Assembly (NCBI GenBank): GCA_024642205.1
Contig: JAHEBQ010000004.1
Location: 111,720 to 175,719, forward strand
Direction of reading: 5' to 3'
Length of the DNA: 64,000 nucleotides
DNA from: Planctomycetaceae bacterium
GTDB taxonomy: Bacteria; Planctomycetota; Planctomycetia; Pirellulales; Pirellulaceae
The notes under the pieces were generated by a model. It was not told the DNA's origin. It did no database searches and was given only the letters and a program-made list of their open reading frames with translations. This document shows, piece by piece, positions 47,034 through 55,719 of this stretch (within the stretch, counting starts at the first letter, position 1; each line of letters opens with the position of its first letter). Position numbers and translations under genes: made by a program.

Positions 47034-47062
47034 TTGTTGGGCCTTACACACCCCCCTATACT
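47034..47062 (+). promoter_or_regulatory. Promoter of the LptD-like gene
   Basis: TTGTTG (47034-47039) and TATACT (47057-47062) with a 17-nt spacer. Transcription would start near 47069, 48 nt before the TTG at 47117, which supports that start codon. Confidence 0.5.
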
Positions 47063-47116
47063 CCCGCACCGTAATCTGCGCAAAAGTTCAACCGGCCCCA
47101 CGTCGGGGGAATTTTT

Positions 47117-50100
47117 TTGAGCGGCCAGGACGCTGTGTTAACGCAGCGATGGGTATCAAATTTATCGACCATCGGTTCAAACGTCTTGAACTTGTTTCGC
47201 CACAACAGACAACGCGTCATAACATCCACCAGGGATGCGGTGTCATTGCGCGTTGTCACTGCAATTCGGGGATTGCCTTACTGCTTCGTCCGATCGTGTG
47301 TCCGCATTGCTTTCGCGGCCACTATTTTTTCCGGGACCACGCCGGTCGATGCGTGGCAGATTTCCTATCCACGTCCCGATGTGGAAACGTCGATTTCAGT
47401 TTCCTCGGATCGTATCATACGTTGGCGGCAAGGAGAGTATGAGGTCCTTCACCTGACCGGTGGCGTCACGATCCAACAGCATCCAATCAAGGCATCGGCC
47501 AATGAAGCAATCATCTGGGTCGAAACGCCAAATGAAGCTGCCGGAAACGAACACAAGGTGATTGTCTATCTTGAGAACGGAGTTGTGATTGATCTGGACC
47601 GTGAAGGGCCAAATCACACGGCGAGCAAAGCTTCTGCGGATCGAATCGTCGATGAAAAATGGCTGGGTCGATTTTTTACCCGGGGAACCGTGAACCTGGA
47701 TCAGGTTACTGATTCACTGGGAAATGAGATGCCGCCGGCGATTTTTGCGCGAGCCCAGACCGCGTTGGCCGGAGGCGACCTGCCGATTGTGCAACAGACG
47801 GGATTCGTTTCGCCGCAGCAATCGGTCGTTGTCTCACCGCAGACCGGACTTGTCCAGCAAATAACGCCGACGTTCCAGACGCCCAGAATGGGAACTCCTG
47901 CCAATCCGGTGGTGCCGGTCGCGTCACCGGATGGCGGGGGAGGCCAACCCAATCGGGGTTCGCCTTTCAATATTCAAATCTCAGGTCGTGATCCAAGTGT
48001 TGACCTGAACACGCAAACAATACCCAACCCCAACAACCCGAATGAGCGAGTCACCACCGCCGTCGGCGGGATCCGGATCGTGATTGACAGTCCGCTGATT
48101 GCCCAGGCGTCGCAATTCCAGGGCGATCAGGATCGCAAACTGTATATCCTGGCGGACAACATGGTTCAGTGGCAGACAGTCATGTTGGACGGTACAAAAC
48201 GTGACCAATTTTATCTCGAAGGAAACGTCGTGTTTGCCAAAGGGAGTCGCGTCATTTATTCCGAGCGGATGTATTACGACGTCGATGCTCAGCAAGGGAC
48301 GATTCTCAAAGCGGAAGTCATGACCACGGTACCCGGTTACAGTGGAAAGGTTCGTTTGAAAGCCGATATTGTTCAGCAATATGACGAAAACAACCTCCAG
48401 GCTTTCGGATCGGCGTTTACGTCCAGCCAGCTGGGTGTGCCACGTTATTGGCTTCAATCGGAGTCCGTGGGACTGCAGCGCAGCCAGGTTCCCGCGATTG
48501 ATCCTGAGACGTCGGCTCAACTGGTAAATCCAGAAACCGGATTGTTCGCATCGGAAGAACAGTATGTCGTGGAAAGTCGCCGCAACCGGGTTTACCTGGC
48601 AGGCGTGCCTGTATTTGCGTGGCCGAAGCTACGCACCAGTTTGGATGACCCAACATTTTATCTGGATCGGTTTAGCGTCAACAATGATCGAATTTTCGGT
48701 TTTCAGATCTTGACGGGTTGGGACATGTACCAGGTCCTGGGACTCAAACGACCCTCGCCGGAGAGGGAGTGGACCGGTGTGGTCGATTATCTCAGCGACC
48801 GTGGCGTCGGATTTGGGAATGAATATGTTTATGAGATGGATTCGCTATTCGGGATCCCCGGAAAAGCCAAAGGCCAATACAAGAGCTGGTTTATCCGCGA
48901 CACAGGATTGGACAACCTGGGTTTGGACCGGCGAAATCTCGTTCCCGAAAAAGACAACCGGGGTCGAATCTGGGCCGAGCACCGACAGGACCTGGGACTT
49001 GGGCGTACGTTACGAGCCGAACTGGGTTACATCAGCGATCGAAACTTTCTCGAGCAATATTACGAACTCGAATGGGATACCAGGAAAGATCAATCGACAG
49101 GAATTTGGTATGAACGGAACTACGGCACGCAATCCAATAACCTGACGCTTGATTTGCAAATCAATGACTTCTTCACGCAGACCAGCGGCGTGCGGTTTCA
49201 GAAATTCGTGTTGGGCCAGCCCTTGTTGAACAATCGGGCGATCTGGCACAGTCGCTCGGAAGCAGGCTATGTTCGCATGCGTCAAGCGGATGCTCCCTTG
49301 AACCCGTCCGAGTTGGCGACATTCCGTCCGTTGGCCTGGGAAGCCGATGTCGACGGACTCAAATTTGGAACTCGTAACGAGTTGGATTTTCCAACGCAGG
49401 TGGGCCCGGTCAAAGTCGTTCCGTATGTTTTGGGGGATGCGACGTACTGGCAACAGGCACTTGCTGGAAATGACTTGACCCGCGTTTATGGTCAAGCGGG
49501 AATCCGGGCAAGCCTGCCGCTGTGGCGAGTCGACCCTTCCATCCAGAGCGTGCTTTGGAACGTCAATGGATTGGCACACAAAATCACGCTTGAAATGGAC
49601 GCGTTTTACGCGGACGCGTCGCAGGACCTGAATGAACTCGCGTTGTACGATTCTTTGGACGACGACTCCCAGGAAGCATTTCGTCGCCGATTTGCTTCGA
49701 CTACGTTTGGAGTCCCGGTCGGTGGATTCGTACCCACAAAGTATGACGAGCGGTATTTTGCCTTTCGTTCCGGAATGCAGAGCAACGTAGCGGCCGCTTC
49801 CTCCGAAATTGCCGACGATCTGGCGGCGATCAAACTTGGAATGCAGCAGCGCTGGCAAACCAAACGCGGAATGCCTGGACGGGAGCGGATCACCGATTGG
49901 ATCACGCTGGACCTGCAAACCATGCTGTACCCCGATGCGAACCGGGACAATAACGGTGCCGACTTCGGAATGTTTGACTATGACTTTCGCTGGCACATCG
50001 GCGACCGGTTTTCATTGGTATCCGATGGCTATTTCGATTTCTTTTCACAAGGACTCCGGACGGCGAGTTTCGGAACCATCGTCAGTCGTCCGGAAGTGGG

Positions 50101-50425
50101 AAATGTCTTCGTTGGCTATCGAACGATCGAAGGCCCCATTAGCAGCAACATCGTCTCCGCGGCGTTGACCTATCGAATGAGTGATAAGTGGGGGGTCAAG
50201 GCGGGAGGTCAAGTGGATTTTGGTGAGACCGGAACGATTGGCGAAGGTGTGAATCTCGTCTACATCGGCGAGTCATTCCTGTGGCAGTTCGGTTTCAATT
50301 ACGAAGTGAGCCGCGACAACCTTGGATTCAATTTTGGATTTGAGCCCAGGTTTGGCAGTCGACCGCGGATGTTCCGTCCCGGCGGCGTAGCAGTTCCGCC
50401 TGCCGGATCACGCTGGTTGGAGTAG
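47117..50425 (+). CDS. LptD/OstA-like outer-membrane assembly protein
   Basis: A 1102-residue protein with a long positively charged N-terminus before an export signal (about residues 57-80, ending TTPVDAWQ). Two OstA/LptA-like beta modules follow: one near 103-135 (HLTGGVTIQQHPIKASANEA) and a second near 345-400 (FYLEGNVVFAKGSRVIYSERM), with a Pro/Gly/Gln-rich spacer between. The remainder is a beta-rich LptD-type barrel. LptD places LPS on the outer leaflet with LptE. The start is TTG at 47117, with GGGGGA about 6 nt upstream and a promoter 48 nt ahead of it. It ends with WLE and its final codons carry the GGAG ahead of dgkA. No lptA, lptE or lptB-G is adjacent. Confidence 0.85.
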   Translation: MSGQDAVLTQRWVSNLSTIGSNVLNLFRHNRQRVITSTRDAVSLRVVTAIRGLPYCFVRSCVRIAFAATIFSGTTPVDAWQISYPRPDVETSISVSSDRIIRWRQGEYEVLHLTGGVTIQQHPIKASANEAIIWVETPNEAAGNEHKVIVYLENGVVIDLDREGPNHTASKASADRIVDEKWLGRFFTRGTVNLDQVTDSLGNEMPPAIFARAQTALAGGDLPIVQQTGFVSPQQSVVVSPQTGLVQQITPTFQTPRMGTPANPVVPVASPDGGGGQPNRGSPFNIQISGRDPSVDLNTQTIPNPNNPNERVTTAVGGIRIVIDSPLIAQASQFQGDQDRKLYILADNMVQWQTVMLDGTKRDQFYLEGNVVFAKGSRVIYSERMYYDVDAQQGTILKAEVMTTVPGYSGKVRLKADIVQQYDENNLQAFGSAFTSSQLGVPRYWLQSESVGLQRSQVPAIDPETSAQLVNPETGLFASEEQYVVESRRNRVYLAGVPVFAWPKLRTSLDDPTFYLDRFSVNNDRIFGFQILTGWDMYQVLGLKRPSPEREWTGVVDYLSDRGVGFGNEYVYEMDSLFGIPGKAKGQYKSWFIRDTGLDNLGLDRRNLVPEKDNRGRIWAEHRQDLGLGRTLRAELGYISDRNFLEQYYELEWDTRKDQSTGIWYERNYGTQSNNLTLDLQINDFFTQTSGVRFQKFVLGQPLLNNRAIWHSRSEAGYVRMRQADAPLNPSELATFRPLAWEADVDGLKFGTRNELDFPTQVGPVKVVPYVLGDATYWQQALAGNDLTRVYGQAGIRASLPLWRVDPSIQSVLWNVNGLAHKITLEMDAFYADASQDLNELALYDSLDDDSQEAFRRRFASTTFGVPVGGFVPTKYDERYFAFRSGMQSNVAAASSEIADDLAAIKLGMQQRWQTKRGMPGRERITDWITLDLQTMLYPDANRDNNGADFGMFDYDFRWHIGDRFSLVSDGYFDFFSQGLRTASFGTIVSRPEVGNVFVGYRTIEGPISSNIVSAALTYRMSDKWGVKAGGQVDFGETGTIGEGVNLVYIGESFLWQFGFNYEVSRDNLGFNFGFEPRFGSRPRMFRPGGVAVPPAGSRWLE

Positions 50426-50427
50426 CG

Positions 50428-50850
50428 ATGGAATCAGACAAAAAACAAGCCGGTTCTAAGGATTTTTCAAACCGGCGCTGGTCGAACAAGTTCCAGATCG
50501 CCATCGCGGGACTGGCTTACGGCATCAAAGGGCGCCGCGCAAGTCCGTCCTTGAACAGTTTTGTCATCCACATTCCAGCGGGTATGGTCGTCGTAGTATT
50601 GGCCGCCGTCTTGGGTGTTGGGTGGATTTCGATGGCGATCCTGTTGCTCTGTATCGGAATCGTGATGGTTACCGAATTGGTCAACACCAGTCTCGAATTG
50701 ATTGCCAAAGCGATTACCGGAGAGACCAACGAGCATGTTGCGGCGGCGCTGGATGTCGCCAGTGGCGCCGTGTTAATGGCCAGTTTGACGGCGACAGTCG
50801 TCGGCGTGATCGTGTTTGGTTGGCGGTTATCGGAACTGCTCGGTTGGTAG
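50428..50850 (+). CDS. dgkA: Diacylglycerol/undecaprenol kinase
   Basis: A 140-residue DgkA-type integral membrane kinase with three membrane segments. The catalytic/metal region shows FQIAIAGLAYGIKGRRASPSLNSF at the N-terminus and MVTELVNTSLELIAKAI in the second segment, with DVASGAVLMAS in the third, matching the family pattern. It phosphorylates diacylglycerol or undecaprenol at the membrane. The ATG lies 2 nt after the LptD-like stop and uses a GGAG inside that gene's last codons, so it is translationally coupled. The pairing suggests a link with envelope lipid turnover. Confidence 0.92.
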   Translation: MESDKKQAGSKDFSNRRWSNKFQIAIAGLAYGIKGRRASPSLNSFVIHIPAGMVVVVLAAVLGVGWISMAILLLCIGIVMVTELVNTSLELIAKAITGETNEHVAAALDVASGAVLMASLTATVVGVIVFGWRLSELLGW

Positions 50851-51044
50851 TTTCCAACCGGGACCGGGGCAAATCGTGGTGCGCGGGATCCGTCCCGGAT
50901 TCAAACTCTGACTTGGAAGTTACTTTCCAACCTTCGACCGCCAACTCGTCAACCTGGATTTTCGAATCACGATCAGCATTCTTGAAGGATGAATTCGTCC
51001 AACGATAACTGGCGGGGTCGGTAGCTGCGGCTGAACCGTTTAAC

Positions 51045-51082
51045 AAAAAAACCCGCCAACTGATTGCTCATGATGACGGGCT
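51045..51082 (-). terminator. Intrinsic terminator of the small lipoprotein gene
   Basis: On the minus strand a 9-bp stem (AGCCCGTCA with TGGCGGGTT, including G-U pairs) with a loop of about 15 nt is followed directly by seven T residues. It lies about 60 nt beyond the stop of the small lipoprotein gene. Confidence 0.65.
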
Positions 51083-51142
51083 GCTGCGATGTGATCGATA
51101 TCCCTGACCTTGCTGAGGTCAAGGGAGCCGATAGCGTTTGAT

Positions 51143-51373
51143 CTATCGGTTTCTGGCTTCGTTAGCACGAGCCTCCTTGAGCGCGGCTGCCTCTCGCGAA
51201 AGTTTGAATTCGGGTCCTTTCGCAAAATACTGTATATCGTCCCTCAGGTAGTATGCACTTGGAAGCGTTTGTCCAGCGATACTCATTTGACAGCCGGTTG
51301 ATGTAACTGCCGAGATAATCGCGGCGCCACACAATAGTAAACTGAGAGTTCTTGATTTCATTCGAGCATACAT
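51143..51373 (-). CDS. Small conserved lipoprotein
   Basis: A 76-residue exported protein with an N-terminal signal (LSLLLCGAAIISAVTS) ending in a lipobox-like TSTGC; mature Cys near residue 28. The mature part GQTLPSAYYLRDDIQYFAKGPEFKL and an Ala-rich helix are, to my recollection, shared with other planctomycete lipoproteins of unknown function; not verified. A second Met (MKSRT, at 51361) is an alternative start that gives a more typical signal. A clear terminator follows, so it is a single transcript. Confidence 0.75.
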   Translation of the reverse strand: MYARMKSRTLSLLLCGAAIISAVTSTGCQMSIAGQTLPSAYYLRDDIQYFAKGPEFKLSREAAALKEARANEARNR

Positions 51374-52025
51374 CTGTTGGAAAACTCCATATTTCGGTGC
51401 CGCGGTTCCATATCACAGCATCACGTCCGCGGGATAACCGTCACAAACTTTATCGTCCCGACAGCTGGTAGACTTTGGAACAAATCCAGAAAAATCACTA
51501 CAACCGCTGCGTTTTGATGGACACCTGTTTCCCAGACTGCCTCAATTCCCATTTGTTGGTTGATTGGGTTAACTGGTAGGATAAGTGGACTTCCCGTTGG
51601 CGTCGAATAAGACAGGAGTCTGTCCCATTTGCAAATCGAATCGACCAAAAGTGACAGCAGTTTTCTTGTTCATTTGCCAGAGGGCGCGGGAAACAGCCGA
51701 GAATTAAAAAGGGTTCCGGCGCGGGGCTGCTATCGTGGAAGGAAAGTGAATCGACGGGTTCAATGGGCGGCCGGCCTCAAAACTCGAAGGGCCGCCGAGC
51801 CGGTGAATTCGCTGGATTCGACGTTTGGGCGATTTGGGAACCGGCATGGCGGAACGTGTCTTGACCGGTACGGAGACAGGCCTCCATGTCACTTCGACCA
51901 TAACCGGTCATTGCCAGGAAGTGTCTCGAATCGGATTCGATTGAAAACCAATCGAGGTGACTACAATTCAGGAATTCGCGGACGTATTTCAAGGTCTGAA
52001 AGAATCGGTTAGGTGGGAGTGAGCC
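51374..52025. other. Largest gene-free stretch, 652 bp
   Basis: Between the small lipoprotein gene and the TPR/CHAT gene. Overlapping frames on both strands lack signals or domains, so I find no supported gene. The only sign is GGGAG ahead of the ATG at 52026. Confidence 0.5.
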
Positions 52026-55000
52026 ATGATGCAGTTTGACCAGCAAATGAAATGTCGACCGCGGTTTTTTCGAACGGCCTGCCGACACAGCAGGTTCGGC
52101 AATCTGGCGATTGCCGCCTGCCTGGCGATGGCGATATGGTTCCTGCCCGAACGGGCGCAAGGACAGATCGGACGGTTACCGAAACTCGATTATTACGCGA
52201 ATTTTATCCAAAACGCCCCGTATTATCTGGCGGACTATCAAGACGCCTTGAAACAGTTTGGCCGTGGATACAACTCGGCGTATAAACTGGGAAACCGGCG
52301 ATTCCTCGACTCGGTTTGCTATCTGACGATGATGGGCGAATGCCATTATCACGTGGGTGATTACACGGAGGCCATTACGCTGTATGAGCAAGCGCTGACG
52401 TTGTATTTGTCGTATCAAGCCGAGGGTTGGCAGTCGCGTTTGCAAATGCCACAGGTCATTCCGGCGAACAACAATGCGTTTGTGCAGTCCAAGATCAATT
52501 GGGGTGTCCCCAAGCGACGGTCGTCCATTGCAAGGGTTCCCGACACGTTTTCGATGTTGTTTGGAAGGCTCGATTCGGAACGCGCTCTATCGGAAGGCGG
52601 GTTGGTCCAGAATGCAGAGATTTACAAAGTCGATGTCGTCGAGATCATGCGCTGCGCGGCGCTGTGTCTGCATCGCCGCCGCGAGATCAAGGGACAGATT
52701 TCAAAATACGATCCGTTTACCAACCAGTTGGTGACGGGACTTTCGGTTGCCGACGCCGGAAACGGCTCGGTCATGGGCGCTTACAACGGCGTGCTGCTGG
52801 GGATTGCACAGTGTTCGATGGAAGAATGGGACGACGCTGCTCGAACATTGAAATCATCGCTGCAACTCAACGGGATGGACCATTCATTGACTCCGGTTGC
52901 GCTCCTTGAAATGGCGTATATCGCGGCCGCCACGGAGAATTATTCGGCGGCGTCCGATTTGGCACTCGAAGCCAGCTATCTGGCCGGCATGTTTGGCCAA
53001 TACGATTTGGTTGAAGAGGCCCTGGGCACGGGCACGACGGTTCACCTGATGACATCCCGGTCGGCCTACCTGCCACTGGAGAACGCGATTAAGTGGGCCA
53101 GTTTCAACAAAGCCAGAATGATGCAGGCCTCGCTGACCGTCAAGCTGGCCGAGTGTTTCGCCGAAGCGGGTGATGCGGCGACTGCTGCCCAGTGGCTGAG
53201 ACAGGCCAATACACCAATGAGCACTCGTAATTCACTACGCAATGCGGTGGTCAGCGCGAGGCTGAAATACGTTGGCGCGGTGGTACATTTTCTCCAGGGT
53301 GATTTTCGCCAGGGCTCATCCGCGTTGGTCGCCGCATTGAAACATTTTCAGAAAGGTTCCCGATGGCTGTACCAGTTAGGGCTGGCAGATCAGTTGGTCG
53401 TTTCCGGTAGCATTACGCAACGTCAGGGGGAGTTGCTATATACCGCTTTGTTGCGAGATCCAACGGACCTTGATTGGCGAACCGACCCATTGGAAGCCAT
53501 CGCCTTTCTTGTTTCGCCTCACGTTGGTCCCATGGAACGCTGGTTTGATATCGTCGTTTCCCGAATGAATCACCAACGTGCTCTCGAAGTCAGTGATCTC
53601 GTCCGGAGGCATCGGTTTTTTTCGTATCTGCCGCTGGGAGGGCGATTGATGGCGTTCCGCTGGATGATTCATGCGCCGCCGGAGTCACTTTCACAAAACG
53701 CGTTAGCCCAACGAACGAAATTCCTCAATAGCAATACGCAATACAGGCAACTATACGACCGGGCGAACCTGATTCGAACGGAATTGCTTGCCCTGCCGGT
53801 CAAGCCGGTCAGCCGATCTCCGGAAGAAGATCAGCAAATCAAACTCCTGGAAGAGCTGGCCGGTATTTCGGAAACTCAGGAAGCGATCCTGGCCAGCTAT
53901 GCACTGAGGCGAGAGCCTGCCGAAATGGTGTTTCCGCCACAGGCAAACATGTCGGAGTTTCAGCAGTTATTGCGACCGGACCAAATGGCCCTGGTTTCAT
54001 TGGCGACGTCGAGTGGCTACCACATGTTTCTGATGAATTCCCAAGCGATTCAGTATGCAGGTTTGAGTGATAGCCGCGTTGTGCTGCGAAACGTCTCCGG
54101 GTTACTCAAACAGATTGGTCTGATGGAGGCAGCGCTGGACGTAAAAACGCTTCAGGAGGATCAATGGAAGGAGACCGCGCGCGAGCTCAAGGTTCAGCTG
54201 TTTGGGGAATCGAGTGATGCCAGTTGGTCTAATTTCAAGGAACTCGTTGTTGTGCCCGATGGGGTGCTGTGGTATTTGCCATTCGAGATTTTGCCGATCG
54301 GAGAAGTCGACGACGAAAAGCCACTTTGCGACATCGTCAGTATCCGGTATTCGCCAACCCTGTTTTTGGCGTTTGGGCCCCAACGGCCAGTCCACCCCCT
54401 GGAGCGTTCGGCAGTGGTGACGGCCCGAATGCATCAACGGGGAGATTCCGAATTGTCCAAATTGGAATTCGAATCGCTGGTAAAAAAAATGCCTGATGCA
54501 ATCCAATTCGATTCCCAGATCAAGATTCCGTCAAATTACCTCGCATCGTTGTTTGATCAGTTGGTGATCTGGAGCGAGATCAAGTCAACCAGGAATCTTC
54601 CGCTGGCGATGACCCCAATGCAAATCGACCAGAGCAAGACCGGCACATCGATTGAGGCGTGGATGTCGCTCCCCTGGTCGGGACCGGAGCATATCGTTAT
54701 GCCCGGGTTTCAATCCGATGGTGGCGCCGGGCTGCGAGGGAAATTGAATGGCACAGATCTGTTTCTGACGTCGATCGGATTGATGGCATCTGGTACGCGA
54801 ACGGCTCTGATCAGTCGCTGGGCGACTGGTGGCAGGACAAGTCTGGCGTTGACTGGAGAGTACGCATCGAAGCTCGCGAAACTCGGCTCGGCTCGGGCCG
54901 TGCAGGAAAGTCGTCAATCAACCCGTGAACTGGACCTGGATTACGACAACGAGCCTCGAATTCGTTTCAAAAAAACCGATCCGGTGCTAAAAGCTGAACA

Positions 55001-55232
55001 TCCGTTTTTTTGGGCTTCGTACATGTTGTTCGGAATCCCCGACAATAGCCCACCTGCGACCGACGATGATATCCAGCCAGATGCAGCCAATGCGAACCCG
55101 GCTGACGGCAAGCAGGGCGAAGCCCAACCAGACGGCGCAAGCGAGAAAAAGGATATCGATGGGATTATCGTTGGAGAAAAGACAGAAGAACCCAAAGCGG
55201 CGATTCCCGAGGAAGATAAACAGGTCAAGTAG
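52026..55232 (+). CDS. Exported TPR protein with a degenerate CHAT domain
   Basis: A 1068-residue protein with a signal segment near residues 26-46 (NLAIAACLAMAIWFLPERAQG) and GGGAG before the ATG. The middle part carries tetratricopeptide-like helices (CHYHVGDYTEAITLYEQAL). The C-terminal part, from about 690, resembles a caspase-like CHAT domain: ELVVVPDGVLWYLPFEIL is the family entry motif. The catalytic His would lie in the LATHG-type loop, here VMPGF; the Cys strand reads FLTSIGLMASG, with no Cys, though TALISRW continues the fold. So both catalytic residues appear lost. A tail rich in Asp, Glu, Ala and Lys follows. It is probably an exported scaffold rather than an active peptidase. Confidence 0.82.
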   Translation: MMQFDQQMKCRPRFFRTACRHSRFGNLAIAACLAMAIWFLPERAQGQIGRLPKLDYYANFIQNAPYYLADYQDALKQFGRGYNSAYKLGNRRFLDSVCYLTMMGECHYHVGDYTEAITLYEQALTLYLSYQAEGWQSRLQMPQVIPANNNAFVQSKINWGVPKRRSSIARVPDTFSMLFGRLDSERALSEGGLVQNAEIYKVDVVEIMRCAALCLHRRREIKGQISKYDPFTNQLVTGLSVADAGNGSVMGAYNGVLLGIAQCSMEEWDDAARTLKSSLQLNGMDHSLTPVALLEMAYIAAATENYSAASDLALEASYLAGMFGQYDLVEEALGTGTTVHLMTSRSAYLPLENAIKWASFNKARMMQASLTVKLAECFAEAGDAATAAQWLRQANTPMSTRNSLRNAVVSARLKYVGAVVHFLQGDFRQGSSALVAALKHFQKGSRWLYQLGLADQLVVSGSITQRQGELLYTALLRDPTDLDWRTDPLEAIAFLVSPHVGPMERWFDIVVSRMNHQRALEVSDLVRRHRFFSYLPLGGRLMAFRWMIHAPPESLSQNALAQRTKFLNSNTQYRQLYDRANLIRTELLALPVKPVSRSPEEDQQIKLLEELAGISETQEAILASYALRREPAEMVFPPQANMSEFQQLLRPDQMALVSLATSSGYHMFLMNSQAIQYAGLSDSRVVLRNVSGLLKQIGLMEAALDVKTLQEDQWKETARELKVQLFGESSDASWSNFKELVVVPDGVLWYLPFEILPIGEVDDEKPLCDIVSIRYSPTLFLAFGPQRPVHPLERSAVVTARMHQRGDSELSKLEFESLVKKMPDAIQFDSQIKIPSNYLASLFDQLVIWSEIKSTRNLPLAMTPMQIDQSKTGTSIEAWMSLPWSGPEHIVMPGFQSDGGAGLRGKLNGTDLFLTSIGLMASGTRTALISRWATGGRTSLALTGEYASKLAKLGSARAVQESRQSTRELDLDYDNEPRIRFKKTDPVLKAEHPFFWASYMLFGIPDNSPPATDDDIQPDAANANPADGKQGEAQPDGASEKKDIDGIIVGEKTEEPKAAIPEEDKQVK

Positions 55233-55719
55233 CCCAGCCCGTTTTCTCCCATTGTCTCCGGCGAAATTGTTCAGGATCAGCCTGAAACTTCGGCCGTTGC
55301 CTCGTGCGAAGAATAACTGCGAACCACGAAAACGCCTTTTCATTCAAAACGTTCAAGGGAAGCCGCTGGCCGATCTGCTACAGGCCGGGAAGCGGTAGCT
55401 GACGACGCCAGCAAAATCAGTGATCGATCAAACACAACTGGGAAACGCGGCAGGCATTTCAGCCAAAACAAATCTTCGAAGTTGATTTCTATTGATTTGG
55501 CCCCGGGATTCCAGCAAACTGGTGTTCTGTTACAGCTAAGAATAAAGGTTGGTCGTAGTGGATGAGGCTCCAAGTCCCGTCGTTTTCTTGATCAAAAGGA
55601 CGCGTGACCTCGACTACTACCCAAAATCAAATCTTGACGCTGCACGAGACACGTAAGCCACTGGGAAGCAGCACGGACGTTGCAATGTGGTTTCCTGCCT
55701 TTTCACTCACGGACGAATC
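55233..55719. other. Gap before the C25 peptidase gene
   Basis: No gene, repeat or clear promoter seen in about 490 bp. Confidence 0.45.

Noticed and set aside
51421..52012. Frames on both strands in the 652-bp gap
   Set aside because: No signal peptide, domain or good start context; overlapping on opposite strands.
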